A stretch of 64,000 bases of DNA from Bacteroidota bacterium (GCA_016708785.1 JADJFC010000006.1:186001-250000); one strand, 5' to 3'; shown: positions 7,976 through 17,258, numbered from the stretch's first letter. Notes: generated by a model from the sequence alone, not told the origin. Program-made: numbers and translations.

Positions 7976-9616
7976 TTATTTCACAACACAAAAATGCGCC
8001 GTCATGTTCATATCGGGCCCATTTAACTTTATAAAATAATAACCGGAAATTAAATCTGAAGTATTCAATACTACATGACCGTCTGATGAATTATTCAAAC
8101 TGATAATCTTTACCAAACTTCCCATTGAATTAAAAACAGAGAGACGACCTTCATTATTTTTAGTAGCAGGAAGAATAATATTTAGCTCATCAGTTGCCGG
8201 ATTCGGATATACTGAAAGCAATCCTTGCTGAATATTAGTAATATTGGTCAATGTTCCGTTCGGGCGGATTCGGCTTGCACAAATATTTTCCATGTTCTCT
8301 CTCCATATTGCTGTTACAGTGCCATCCAATGAAGGAACAAGAACATAGTCATCATAAAATGGCAAATTGCTAATGTTAACTGCAATGCCATTTTGTTGCC
8401 ATAATATAGAACTGTCCGGTGCAATTTGTTGCGCACGAAATTTACTTCCAACAGTAAAAGTTGCCACAACATTTGTTCCTACTTTAACAAGTTTCGGGTA
8501 AGGGTTATAACTTGGCAAATCTGAAAGAAGGATCCCGTCCGGTGTCCATAATGAATTTCCGGCAGTATCCAGTTTTTGCATATACACTTTGTAATTAGCT
8601 GCTCCAAGACGAGGATCATTCCAGATAACAGAAATGGTGTCGTTGGAAATAATTACCTCAGGGTTTGCTTTATAACCGGAAACTGTACAAATTGGTTTGG
8701 CACCGCCTCCGCCCCAAGGCAAATTACCATCAGGGTTGATCTTTGCAATGTAAACATCGCCCGGACTGTTACTATCCCAAACAACGTAAGCATTTGTATC
8801 ATTATCACAAACTACTTTCCATTGATCTCCTCCTCTACCTCCTGCAACAGTAGATATATCAACAGGAGAGGAAATAGTTGAATTTCCTGCTTCATCAAAA
8901 TGTCCGACAAAAATATGCGAACCTAAACCACCTGTGGCAGTGGCTACATAGAAACCATTTTTATGATCAGGAGCAGTACGATAATAATATCCACCGCCAG
9001 AGTAACTTTTTGAATTAAGAGGGTAAACCAAATTTCCTGTATTGTCAATATTATTAAAACTGTAATAAGTATTTCCTCCACTTGGAACGAGACCAAAAGT
9101 TATTGTTGCTCCATTATCATTTGAAAAAATATCCAGGTTATCAGTAGAAACATAAATTATACCCCCTTGTTTATTTCCAACAAGAGTTGCAGACGACCAT
9201 TGAGGAGTACCGGCATTATCAAAATATTGACAAAGTAAAGTATCACCACCAACACCAAAACCTCCTTGAATCCATGCCAATAAAATTCCGGATTGCCATT
9301 GGATTGCATCCATCAACCAGATCTCTTTGCCGGCAGCTTGTGTGAAAAATTTGCCATTTGACGCCCACTGAGGATTTCCTAATGAATCAAGATGTTGCCC
9401 ATATATAGATGAACCTACTAATCCATCGCGTTTATCAAGCCAGAAAGAAAACGTTCCTCCATTTCCATCACTGAAAGCACGTACTGCTCTTTGTGACCCG
9501 GTTGCATTACACACAAAATAAGTTTGAGTGGAATCATCCAAAAATTGGGCGTTCACATTGTATGTTACCAATGTCAAAATGAAGATTAAAACTGTCGAAA
9601 GTAGATTTTTTTTCAT
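7976..9616 (-). CDS. Secreted protein with T9SS type A sorting domain
   Basis: 546 residues. The signal peptide (LLSTVLIFILTLVTYNVNAQ) is followed by a long beta-rich region with repeated WxxG/LDSLGNPQW, FDNAGTPQW and LDTAGNSLW motifs, which look like propeller-type repeats of about 60 residues. The C-terminal ~75 residues (LLSVYPNPATDELNI ... GYYFIKL) form the T9SS type A sorting domain, so it would be exported and anchored or released at the surface. First gene of a putative operon with the barrel and lipoprotein genes. Function beyond secretion unknown. Confidence 0.85.
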   Translation of the reverse strand: MKKNLLSTVLIFILTLVTYNVNAQFLDDSTQTYFVCNATGSQRAVRAFSDGNGGTFSFWLDKRDGLVGSSIYGQHLDSLGNPQWASNGKFFTQAAGKEIWLMDAIQWQSGILLAWIQGGFGVGGDTLLCQYFDNAGTPQWSSATLVGNKQGGIIYVSTDNLDIFSNDNGATITFGLVPSGGNTYYSFNNIDNTGNLVYPLNSKSYSGGGYYYRTAPDHKNGFYVATATGGLGSHIFVGHFDEAGNSTISSPVDISTVAGGRGGDQWKVVCDNDTNAYVVWDSNSPGDVYIAKINPDGNLPWGGGGAKPICTVSGYKANPEVIISNDTISVIWNDPRLGAANYKVYMQKLDTAGNSLWTPDGILLSDLPSYNPYPKLVKVGTNVVATFTVGSKFRAQQIAPDSSILWQQNGIAVNISNLPFYDDYVLVPSLDGTVTAIWRENMENICASRIRPNGTLTNITNIQQGLLSVYPNPATDELNIILPATKNNEGRLSVFNSMGSLVKIISLNNSSDGHVVLNTSDLISGYYFIKLNGPDMNMTAHFCVVK

Positions 9617-9765
9617 AGTATTGTGAATAGTGGTGTGGTGAGAATATCAATTATGTTGAATTTAGAATTAAAAACGACAACCAAACATGTGATTTTATTC
9701 AATTGACAGACAGACTAAAGGTATAGAATAATAAATGAACTCAAATATTAATTTTAAGGTAATTA

Positions 9766-9802
9766 GCACCATCGATATTAGTTATTCACTATTCGTTAAT
9801 CA
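9766..9802. repeat. Weak heptad array
   Basis: ATATTAG/TTATTCA/CTATTCG/TTAATCA have a 7-bp period and run to the end of the MFS gene at 9800. It is shorter and more degenerate than the other arrays. The rest of the 183-bp gap shows nothing clear. Confidence 0.4.
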
Positions 9803-11005
9803 ATGGTGTTTCTCCAACGACCTCACTGCAAAAAACACAGAAAAAATCGTCAATACCGCTCCCATTAAAAATGGCGCTCCCGGAAAATAAATCGGAGCAT
9901 TTGCAGATGTAAAAAAGGAAAACAGATTGGTCATCATTAACGGACCAACGATCGATGTCACACTGATCAAACTTGTCAATGCGCCTTGCAACTCGCCTTG
10001 TTCGTTAGGCGGAACTTGCCCAGACATGACACCTTGCAATGCCGGACCACAGATTCCTCCAAGTGAAAATGGAACAACAATGGCAAACATCATCCAGCTT
10101 TTTGTAGCAAATGCAAACAAAGTAAATCCGATTACATACAGACTAAGTCCTAAATAGATAGATCGCTTCTGTCCTAATTTTGGAATTACAATGCGGATCA
10201 AGCCTGCTTGAACAATTGCTATCATTAATCCGACAAAGCCTAGTGAATAACCAACCATACGTTCAGTCCACTTGAATTTCTCCATTGTGTAGAATGTCCA
10301 TGTGCTTTGGGTAGCATGACTTGCGATGTAAATAAAAACGAGACAAGCGACTAAACTAAGTATCACCGGATAATGCGCTAATCGTTTTAGTGAACCGACA
10401 GGGTTCGCTCTTTTCCAATCAAATTTTCGTCGATGATCTTTGTCTAACGATTCAGGCAAAATAAAATATCCGTAGGCAAAGTTTAACAATGCCAATCCCG
10501 CTGCAGCAAAAAACGGAATCCGTGAGCCATAATGTCCGAGGACTCCACCAAGCACGGGCCCAATAATAAATCCTAGACCGAATGCTGCACCGATCAATCC
10601 AAAATTCTGCGCACGTTTTTCCGGCGTACTGATATCGGCTATGTATGCAGTCGCAGTTGTAAAACTTGCTCCAGTGATTCCTGATATCAATCTTCCTATG
10701 AACAACCAGACAATCGTCGGTGCAAAACCCATCAGCAAATAATCAATTCCAAATCCGAAAAGCGAGATCAACAAAACCGGTCGACGTCCATACCTGTCGC
10801 TCAATGCGCCAATGATGGGAGAAAACAAAAATTGCATCGTCGCATATGCAAACATCAACCAACCCGCATACGTTGATGCCATACTCAAATCACCACCAAT
10901 CATTTCTTCGATCAACTTCGGCAATACCGGAATGATGATGCCCAGGCCAATTACGTCGATTAGCATGGTGATGAAGATGAACGGTAATGCGTTTTTTGTT
11001 TTCAT
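9800..11005 (-). CDS. TCR/Tet family MFS drug exporter
   Basis: 401 residues, twelve predicted membrane helices, usual for the 12-TMS DHA1 Tet group. MFS motif A is GALSDRYGRRPVLL (66-79) between helices 2 and 3. The N-terminus FIFITMLIDVIGLGIIIPVLPKL and the motif C-like GAAFGLGFIIGPVLGG are characteristic of TetA-like proton antiporters. Chromosomal TCR/Tet proteins like this are common and do not by themselves mean tetracycline resistance. No linked TetR repressor. Followed upstream by an ARGGTCA hairpin (11025-11093). Confidence 0.9.
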   Translation of the reverse strand: MKTKNALPFIFITMLIDVIGLGIIIPVLPKLIEEMIGGDLSMASTYAGWLMFAYATMQFLFSPIIGALSDRYGRRPVLLISLFGFGIDYLLMGFAPTIVWLFIGRLISGITGASFTTATAYIADISTPEKRAQNFGLIGAAFGLGFIIGPVLGGVLGHYGSRIPFFAAAGLALLNFAYGYFILPESLDKDHRRKFDWKRANPVGSLKRLAHYPVILSLVACLVFIYIASHATQSTWTFYTMEKFKWTERMVGYSLGFVGLMIAIVQAGLIRIVIPKLGQKRSIYLGLSLYVIGFTLFAFATKSWMMFAIVVPFSLGGICGPALQGVMSGQVPPNEQGELQGALTSLISVTSIVGPLMMTNLFSFFTSANAPIYFPGAPFLMGAVLTIFSVFFAVRSLEKHH

Positions 11006-11024
11006 TTTTGAAAGGAGTTAAAAT

Positions 11025-11093
11025 AAAAGGTCAAGGGTCAAAGGTAAAGGGTCAGACGTGGATAAATGACCTTTGACCCTTGACCTTTGACCC
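11025..11093. repeat. Inverted heptad array, ARGGTCA type
   Basis: Left arm 11025-11054 (AAGGTCA/AGGGTCA units) and right arm 11067-11093 are inverted. It lies between the MFS gene start and the 3' end of the DinB-like gene. Second copy of the family seen at 2389. Confidence 0.9.
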
Positions 11094-11108
11094 ACGGATT
11101 ATATCAAC

Positions 11109-11609
11109 TCATTTCATTGTAGGCATTCCGTATTTCGCCCAATCTTCCTTAGTCGGGCCATAAGCACCAATGACAGGTAAACCAAGCATTCGCATCAGTA
11201 CAACCATTTCTGCACGGTGATGAGCTTCATGTTTGATCAATATTGTCAGGGTTGTTCCACGCTTCCAATTGTCACCATACATATTATCTTCTTTTTGCAG
11301 ATCGTCAACTGTCCAGTTCTTTTTTAGCTCTTCTACGATTGACTTTGCTCCTTTTTCATAAGCCTCACAAAGCTCCTTTACTGTTTCACCGGAATAATCT
11401 TCTTGTTCCTTGATGTCAATTTTCAAACCCATCTTGGCCGGCATCTCTTGCTGAGTATGAATAATGTGCCAAGCAAGAAAACCGAGTGTTCTTACATTGG
11501 GGTGAACGACTTTTGTCAGGCTTTCATCCGTTAGGTTCTTGAACAAATTCAGTGTAGACTGACTTTCATAACTCCAGTCACTGTAGAAATCCTCTAATGT
11601 TCTATACAT
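11109..11609 (-). CDS. DinB/YfiT-like putative metal-dependent protein
   Basis: 166 residues, the usual size for the DinB/YfiT four-helix-bundle superfamily, which is unrelated to polymerase IV despite the name. Three histidines for divalent metal binding appear in place: H48 region (LAWHIIHTQQ) and KHEAHHRAEM near residue 126. Family members include thiol transferases and isomerases; the substrate here is unknown. The N-terminal MYRTLEDFYSDWSYE start is conserved in form. It follows nuoK on the same strand, separated by 107 bp with no obvious terminator. Confidence 0.85.
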   Translation of the reverse strand: MYRTLEDFYSDWSYESQSTLNLFKNLTDESLTKVVHPNVRTLGFLAWHIIHTQQEMPAKMGLKIDIKEQEDYSGETVKELCEAYEKGAKSIVEELKKNWTVDDLQKEDNMYGDNWKRGTTLTILIKHEAHHRAEMVVLMRMLGLPVIGAYGPTKEDWAKYGMPTMK

Positions 11610-11716
11610 AATTATGTGTTTTTAATAAGTAAGAAATATGCAGACAAATAAACAGAATAAATCTTTGCTCAACAATGAGTTCAGAAAAATGACAATAAAT
11701 TAACTTATGCAAATTA

Positions 11717-12037
11717 TCAATGCTTCAATTTATTCAGGAAATTGATATCCACTGAACCGGTATTCCTGAAGATCATTGTTAAAATTGCAAGTCCAACAGC
11801 AACTTCTGCTGCAGCAACTGCCATGATGAAGAACACAAAAACCTGTCCTGCAGCATCGCCGAAATAAGTTGAGAAAGCAACCAAGAGTAAATTCACTGCA
11901 TTCAGCATTAATTCAACACACATGAAAATGATGATAGCATTTCTTCTGAAAAGAACACCCAACACACCGATACAAAACAGCAGTGTACTTAAAATTACAT
12001 AATTATTAAGAGGTATAGTTTGAAAGATCGATCCCAT
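11717..12037 (-). CDS. nuoK: NADH-quinone oxidoreductase subunit K
   Basis: 106 residues from ATG at 12037 (a TTG two codons earlier at 12043 is possible but less likely). Three hydrophobic helices; IIIFMCVELMLNAVNLLLVAF carries the conserved membrane Glu in helix 2, and VAAAEVAVGLAIL the second Glu in helix 3, both part of the proton path of complex I. Last gene of the nuo operon in this window. nuoL, nuoM and nuoN, which normally follow, are absent. Confidence 0.95.
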   Translation of the reverse strand: MGSIFQTIPLNNYVILSTLLFCIGVLGVLFRRNAIIIFMCVELMLNAVNLLLVAFSTYFGDAAGQVFVFFIMAVAAAEVAVGLAILTMIFRNTGSVDINFLNKLKH

Positions 12038-12044
12038 TGTCAAA

Positions 12045-12538
12045 TTAATTAATTTCTTTTTTACCTAACATAACTGTTCCTACCATTGCAGTAAGAAGTA
12101 ATATTGATGACACTTCAAATGGAAGTGCATATTCGCGAAATAAAACCAAACCAAGATTCTCAATTAAGCCTACATCTGAATTTGGTACAGAAGCAACTGT
12201 AGTAGTAGCTTGACGAAGCGCCCCAACCAAAACAGTCATTAATAATCCACCGGAAACAGTTGCAGCAACTTTTAACCATTTACTCTTATGCGGCTCAACA
12301 TTGGAATTTAAATTTAGCATCATGATCACATATAAGAACAAGACCATAATTGCTCCGGCATATACTATGATGTGAACAGCTGCAAGGAACTGAGCATTCA
12401 TTAAGACATAATGCCCGGCAATGGCGAAAAGCAAATGATCAGGTACAATACACTATGCACAGGATTCTTTGATATCACGACCATCAATGCACTTAATATT
12501 GCAAGGAATGCCAGGAAATAAAATAGCGAAATATTCAT
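12045..12538 (-). CDS. nuoJ: NADH-quinone oxidoreductase subunit J, frameshifted
   Basis: Two pieces. From ATG at 12538 the frame reads MNISLFYFLAFLAILSALM and continues to SVLYLII. The rest (LLFAIAGHYVLMNAQFLAAV...) is in another frame that can be read from 12434. They join if one base is restored in the T-run of the coding strand near 12433-12437. The restored gene is 495 bp (164 residues), the normal NuoJ length with five helices, and fits exactly between nuoI and nuoK. A membrane subunit needed for proton pumping. As an essential part of an otherwise intact operon, a sequencing or consensus error is as likely as a true mutation. Confidence 0.9.
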
Positions 12539-12554
12539 TTTGGGTGTTCTTATT

Positions 12555-13139
12555 TTAATTCCAGCAATTACAATTTGTTATGCTGAAGATTCTTATTCTT
12601 TTGAATTCTATCACTTCTGAGGTTTGGCGATCACTGATGTCTATTCTTTCATTTACACCTTCCACCAATTTATCTTTTCCGTAGATCATTTCTGATCTGT
12701 TCAATGATGTTGCAACAATTCTATCTGTTAAGAATATCGCTTCCTTTGGACATGCTTCTTCACACAATCCGCAGAAGATGCACCGCAACATGTTGATCTC
12801 ATACGTAGAAGCATATTTTTCTTCACGATATAATTTCTCTTCGCCTTTATTCCGCTCAGCAGCAACCATTGTAATTGCTTCAGCAGGACAAGACAAAGCG
12901 CAAAGTCCGCAAGCTGTACAACGTTCTGCACCATTTTCATCGCGTTTCAAAACATGCTGACCACGATATACAGGAGCGAAATCTCTTTTGACTTCGGGAT
13001 ACGATATTGTCGCCTTCTTCTTAAAGAAATGCCTCAATGTGATCTTCATGCCATTTAAAATAGCAGGCAAATAGATCTTTTCCGCGAAGGTCAGTTCTTG
13101 TTTTACTACTTGTTTGCTTCTATTGGTGAGGCTTTGCAT
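12555..13139 (-). CDS. nuoI: NADH-quinone oxidoreductase subunit I (2x[4Fe-4S])
   Basis: 194 residues. Two ferredoxin motifs, CTACGLCALSCP and CIFCGLCEEACP, bind clusters N6a and N6b that pass electrons to NuoB. An N-terminal amphipathic stretch (LPAILNGMKITLRHFFKKK) would contact the membrane arm. Normal length. It is followed 16 bp later by nuoJ, and preceded by an inverted heptad array separating it from nuoH. Confidence 0.96.
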   Translation of the reverse strand: MQSLTNRSKQVVKQELTFAEKIYLPAILNGMKITLRHFFKKKATISYPEVKRDFAPVYRGQHVLKRDENGAERCTACGLCALSCPAEAITMVAAERNKGEEKLYREEKYASTYEINMLRCIFCGLCEEACPKEAIFLTDRIVATSLNRSEMIYGKDKLVEGVNERIDISDRQTSEVIEFKRIRIFSITNCNCWN

Positions 13140-13154
13140 CTTTTTAATATTGTT

Positions 13155-13216
13155 TTAGGTCAAGGGTCAAAGGTCAAGGGTCAGGCTTAACCTTTGACCC
13201 TTGACCTTTGACCTAA
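13155..13216. repeat. Inverted heptad array between nuoI and nuoH
   Basis: TTAGGTCAAGGGTCAAAGG and following units are inverted after a short spacer (arms 13155-13183 and 13191-13216). It is the third ARGGTCA-type copy and it lies inside the complex I operon, so it is transcribed with nuo mRNA as a stable hairpin. Confidence 0.9.
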
Positions 13217-13220
13217 TCAA

Positions 13221-14252
13221 CTAAGAAAGTTTTCCCATCCACCACATCACCATCCCCGTTACAAAGATGTTGGCTATAGCTAATGGCAATAATATTTTCC
13301 ATCCCAGGTTCATCAACTGATCATAACGGAAGCGCGGAAGTGTCCAGCGGATCCACATGAATAGGAAGATGAAGAAGAATATTTTTCCGAATAAGAACAT
13401 GGTTCCAATCATGCTTAACCAATTTGGATCTGTTACGAAACGACCGATGAAAGGCATGTTGTATCCACCAAAATAAAGTGTACTGATAACAGCTGATGAA
13501 ATAAACATGTTGATGTATTCAGCGAATAAGTAGAATCCAAGTTTCATGGAACTATACTCTGTATGATAACCACCAACCAATTCCGTTTCACATTCTGGAA
13601 GATCGAATGGCGCACGATTGGTCTCAGCAAATGCACAGATAATAAATATCAAAAATCCAAAAGGCTGATAAAACACATTCCAGTGTCCGCCGGCTTGTTG
13701 TTCTGCAATTTCCCGAACACTCAATGTTCCTGTCATCATGATAAGTGCAATGATAGAAAGTCCCATTGCAATTTCATAACTGATCATCTGTGAAGAAGCG
13801 CGTAGTGCACCAAGCAATGAATATTTATTATTCGAAGCCCAACCGCCAATCATAATTCCATAAACACCGATTGACACAACACCAAAAATGTAAAGTATTC
13901 CAATATTCACATCTGTTGCCTGAATCGGGTAAAAATTACCGCCAATTGTTAACCCTTTTCCCCATGGAATTACTGCACTTGTCATGCAGGCCGTCATCAT
14001 TGCTAAACTCGGACCGAGAATGAAAAGAAATTTATTCGACACATTTGGAATGATCTCTTCTTTCATGAACATCTTCACTCCATCTGCCATAGGCTGTAAA
14101 ATGCCAAAAGGGCCTGCGCGATTCGGACCAAGGCGATCCTGCATAAAGGCCGCCACTTTCCGTTCTGCATACGTAGAGTACATTGCAACTACCAGCGAGA
14201 TCAGAAAGACTGATACGATGATTATTATTTTTATGAGGAGGTAGGTGGACAT
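13221..14252 (-). CDS. nuoH: NADH-quinone oxidoreductase subunit H
   Basis: 343 residues from ATG at 14252 (MSTYLLIKIIIIVSV). An ATG 14 codons upstream is in frame, but its extension is translated from the CGATAAA heptad array and is rejected; the shorter form fits the family length. Eight to nine membrane helices; YAERKVAAFMQDRLGPNRAGP and AFAETNRAPFDLPECETELVGGYHTEYSSMKL are the signature loops of NuoH/ND1 near the quinone site. Complex I membrane arm subunit linking the peripheral arm. Confidence 0.96.
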   Translation of the reverse strand: MSTYLLIKIIIIVSVFLISLVVAMYSTYAERKVAAFMQDRLGPNRAGPFGILQPMADGVKMFMKEEIIPNVSNKFLFILGPSLAMMTACMTSAVIPWGKGLTIGGNFYPIQATDVNIGILYIFGVVSIGVYGIMIGGWASNNKYSLLGALRASSQMISYEIAMGLSIIALIMMTGTLSVREIAEQQAGGHWNVFYQPFGFLIFIICAFAETNRAPFDLPECETELVGGYHTEYSSMKLGFYLFAEYINMFISSAVISTLYFGGYNMPFIGRFVTDPNWLSMIGTMFLFGKIFFFIFLFMWIRWTLPRFRYDQLMNLGWKILLPLAIANIFVTGMVMWWMGKLS

Positions 14253-14261
14253 TCGTTTCTT

Positions 14262-14327
14262 GTTTATCGTTTTTCGTTTATCGTTTATCCTCATTCGATA
14301 CGCGAAAGACGATAAACGATAAACGAC
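14262..14327. repeat. Inverted heptad array between nuoH and nuoG
   Basis: TTTATCG/TTTTTCG/TTTATCG/TTTATCC units at 14262-14290 are inverted as CGATAAA units at 14308-14327. Different unit sequence from the array at 13155 but the same 7-bp period and the same kind of position within the nuo operon. Confidence 0.85.
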
Positions 14328-14334
14328 ATTGCAA

Positions 14335-15330
14335 TTAACTATTATACATTTCTTTTCCGCCGACTAAATTCTGGACAACGTTCACATCATTCAGCAATGG
14401 CTTGTGGGCTGGTTCTTCAAGAGTGTAATGATTTTGTGAAATCACAGAGTGACGATCCAGATTTGCAGGGCCATCGATCTTCCAGTCACTTGTTGCCTTC
14501 TTTTCGAAACGGCAGTCGTTACAGATCCAATCTTTCACTTCGCCGTATTTATCTTTTCGTCCTGTTACACGATACACTTCTTCGCCTTTCAACCACAGTG
14601 TAACTTTTCCTGCACACTTCGGACAATCACGGTGAGCATCGACAGGATTAGCAAACCACACACGACTTTTGAAACGGAATGTACGATCAGTCAATGCACC
14701 AACCGGACAAACATCGATCATGTTTCCGGAGAAATCATTATCAACTACATTCTGAATATATGTACTGATCTCAGAAACATCTCCACGATTCATGACACCA
14801 TGAACACGCTTGTCTGTGATTTGATCAGCCACTTTCACACAACGATAACACAAAATGCATCGCGTCATGTGTAGTTTAATTTTCGAACCGATATCTATTT
14901 TTTCAAACGTACGGCGAGAAAATTCATAACGTGTTTTTGCAAGTCCGTGCTCGTAAGCCAGATCCTGCAAATGACATTCTCCGGCTTGATCACAGATCGG
15001 ACAATCTAGCGGATGGTTGATCAACAAAAACTCAACTACACCAGCACGCGCTTCCATCAAATCAGGTGAAGTTATATTCTGCACTTCCATTCCATCCATT
15101 ACCGTTGTTCTACAAGAAGCAACAGGTTTAGGCATTGGGCGAGGATCTTTTTCGGAACCTTTGGTTACTTTTACGATGCAAGTACGGCAGTAGCCGCCAC
15201 TTGTCTTTAATGAAGTATAATAGCACATCGCCGGCGGAACAATTTCCCCTCCAATTAAACGAGCAGCGTTAAGTATCGTTGTACCATCCGGCACTTCAAT
15301 ACTCTTTCCATCAATTGTTACTTTTGCCAT
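14335..15330 (-). CDS. nuoG: NADH-quinone oxidoreductase subunit G, short form
   Basis: 331 residues, far shorter than the 700-900 of E. coli-type NuoG. The ferredoxin-like [2Fe-2S] site is C36, C48, C51, C73. The His-Cys3 cluster site is H106, C110, C113, C119 and a further [4Fe-4S] site includes CILCYRCVKV and CPVGAL. The sequence stops just after the CPKC...CNDC segment that begins the molybdopterin-oxidoreductase-like part, so that large C-terminal domain is missing. I believe this short form is usual in many Bacteroidota and not a truncation. Peripheral-arm electron transfer subunit. Confidence 0.93.
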   Translation of the reverse strand: MAKVTIDGKSIEVPDGTTILNAARLIGGEIVPPAMCYYTSLKTSGGYCRTCIVKVTKGSEKDPRPMPKPVASCRTTVMDGMEVQNITSPDLMEARAGVVEFLLINHPLDCPICDQAGECHLQDLAYEHGLAKTRYEFSRRTFEKIDIGSKIKLHMTRCILCYRCVKVADQITDKRVHGVMNRGDVSEISTYIQNVVDNDFSGNMIDVCPVGALTDRTFRFKSRVWFANPVDAHRDCPKCAGKVTLWLKGEEVYRVTGRKDKYGEVKDWICNDCRFEKKATSDWKIDGPANLDRHSVISQNHYTLEEPAHKPLLNDVNVVQNLVGGKEMYNS

Positions 15331-15351
15331 AATGGGCTAATCTTTTTTGTT

Positions 15352-16686
15352 TTAATAAACTGCATTACTTACTAATCTTTTCGGGTCAATGACTTTCTTC
15401 GAATTCCTAACATGATCTTCGAATTCAGCTCTGAAATGTCTGATCGCACTAGCCACTGGCCATGCGGCAGCATCACCTAGCGGACAAATCGTCTTCCCTT
15501 CTATCTTCGATTGAATGTCCCATAGTAAATCAACATCACTCAATGATCCATGTCCGTCGATGATTTTATGCAACACTTTTTCCATCCATCCTGTTCCTTC
15601 ACGACAAGGCGAACATTGTCCGCAGCTTTCGTGGTGATAGAAACGAGTGAAGTTCCAAAGATTTTTTACGATGCTGGTTGTCTCATCCATTACGATGAAG
15701 CCACCTGAACCAAGCATTGTTCCTGTTGCAAATCCGCCGTCAGCAAGTGATTCGTATGACATCAATCTTGGTTCACCGTTTGCTGTTTTCAAGATCAAGT
15801 CTGCAGGAAGAATTGGAACAGAAGAACCACCGGCTACAACTGCCTTCAATTTCTTTCCATTTTTAATTCCACCACACCACTCATCGCTGTAAATAAAATC
15901 TTCAACAGTAATTCCCATTTCAATTTCATATACTCCGGGCTTGTTGATGTGACCACTGGCAGAAATTAGTTTCGTGCCTGTGCTTTTTCCAATACCAACT
16001 TTTGCATATTCATCGCCACCATTGTTGATGATTGGAACAACTGCAGCAATTGTCTCGACATTATTTACAACCGTCGGACAACCATAAAGTCCGGCTATTG
16101 CAGGGAATGGAGGTTTGATCCGTGGATTACCACGCTTTCCTTCCAGTGATTCAAGTAAAGCTGTTTCTTCTCCGCAGATGTATGCACCTGCTCCAACTTG
16201 AACATACAAGTCAAGAGAATAATCGCTTCCTAATATATTTTTTCCAAGCCAACCGTTAGCATAAGCTTCATCAATCGCTTGTTCTAATATTCTTGCAACA
16301 TAAAAATATTCGCCACGGATGTAGATGTATGATGTATTCGCTCCTAGAGCAAAACTTGATGTGATCATTCCTTCGATCAATAGATGAGGAATGCGTTCCA
16401 TCAGGTAACGATCTTTGAAAGTTCCCGGCTCAGATTCATCGGCATTACAAACTATGTAACGCGCAACACCTTCAGGTTTTGCAAGGAAACTCCATTTCAT
16501 TCCGGTAGGAAATCCTGCTCCACCTCGACCACGCAATCCGGATTTCTTTACTTCTTCGACAATGGCTTCAGGCGTCATTGTCTTGATCGCTTTTTCTACA
16601 GAAGCATAACCGCCATTTTTACGATAAACTTCGTAAGTATTAATACCCGGAATGTGATCGTTATTTAAAAGTAGTTTCTTTCCCAT
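15352..16686 (-). CDS. nuoF: NADH-quinone oxidoreductase subunit F
   Basis: 444 residues. GRGGAGFPTGMKWSF is the NADH/FMN binding loop, and GAGAYICGEETALLES the second FMN motif. The N3 [4Fe-4S] cluster ligands are in SCGQCSPCREG and the later Cys in TICPLGDAAAWP. It oxidises NADH and passes electrons through FMN to the cluster chain. Its stop is 3 bp from the nuoE-F junction, consistent with tight co-translation. Confidence 0.97.
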   Translation of the reverse strand: MGKKLLLNNDHIPGINTYEVYRKNGGYASVEKAIKTMTPEAIVEEVKKSGLRGRGGAGFPTGMKWSFLAKPEGVARYIVCNADESEPGTFKDRYLMERIPHLLIEGMITSSFALGANTSYIYIRGEYFYVARILEQAIDEAYANGWLGKNILGSDYSLDLYVQVGAGAYICGEETALLESLEGKRGNPRIKPPFPAIAGLYGCPTVVNNVETIAAVVPIINNGGDEYAKVGIGKSTGTKLISASGHINKPGVYEIEMGITVEDFIYSDEWCGGIKNGKKLKAVVAGGSSVPILPADLILKTANGEPRLMSYESLADGGFATGTMLGSGGFIVMDETTSIVKNLWNFTRFYHHESCGQCSPCREGTGWMEKVLHKIIDGHGSLSDVDLLWDIQSKIEGKTICPLGDAAAWPVASAIRHFRAEFEDHVRNSKKVIDPKRLVSNAVY

Positions 16687-16688
16687 AC

Positions 16689-17231
16689 TTAATTTCTTGC
16701 CTCCGCTTTATCAGTGTATGTTTTACGCTTTCCGTCTGCACGAAATCTTTCTACCAATGAATCTACTTTATCAAGACTTAAATTTTCGTAATAGTCTGCT
16801 CCTACCTGCATCATCGGTGCTGTACCGCATGAACCTAAACATTCAACAGATTTCAAAGTGAACATTCCATCTGAAGTTGTTTGTCCGGTTTTGATGTTCA
16901 ACTTTTTCTCCAAATGAGAAATTACATCTTCAGCACCTAACAACCAGCATGAACTTGTTCTGCAAACTTCTATCACACATTTTCCAACAGGCTTCATGTT
17001 GAACATTGAATAGAATGATGCAACTTCATAAACTTCTACTGGAAGAATTCCAATTACAGAAGCAACATAATCCATCGTCTCACTACTCAACCATCCATCA
17101 AATTCCGCCTGAGCGATATGCAGAATTGGAATCAATGCTGATTTTTGTTTTCCTTCAGGATAACGTTTCATCATTCTCTGTACAAGAGCAAGTGATTCGT
17201 CACTGAATTTTATTTCTTTACCGTTATTCAT
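16689..17231 (-). CDS. nuoE: NADH-quinone oxidoreductase subunit E
   Basis: 180 residues. Thioredoxin-like [2Fe-2S] subunit; ligands C90, C95 (VCRTSSCWLLG) and C131, C135 (ECLGSCGTAP) are all present. The N-terminal helical region ends in VEVYEVASFYSMF, typical of the family. It forms the NADH-input module with NuoF. Normal length and position. Confidence 0.97.
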   Translation of the reverse strand: MNNGKEIKFSDESLALVQRMMKRYPEGKQKSALIPILHIAQAEFDGWLSSETMDYVASVIGILPVEVYEVASFYSMFNMKPVGKCVIEVCRTSSCWLLGAEDVISHLEKKLNIKTGQTTSDGMFTLKSVECLGSCGTAPMMQVGADYYENLSLDKVDSLVERFRADGKRKTYTDKAEARN

Positions 17232-17258
17232 TTTTCTTCGGTCAAAATATTTTTTCGA

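Noticed and set aside
11109..11609. Second DNA polymerase IV because of the DinB name
   Set aside because: It belongs to the unrelated DinB/YfiT four-helix family.
14253..14294. Longer N-terminus for NuoH
   Set aside because: The 14 extra residues translate the CGATAAA array; the start at 14252 fits the family.
14335..15330. NuoG as a truncated pseudogene
   Set aside because: Cluster ligands are kept, clean end, and the short form is typical of the group.
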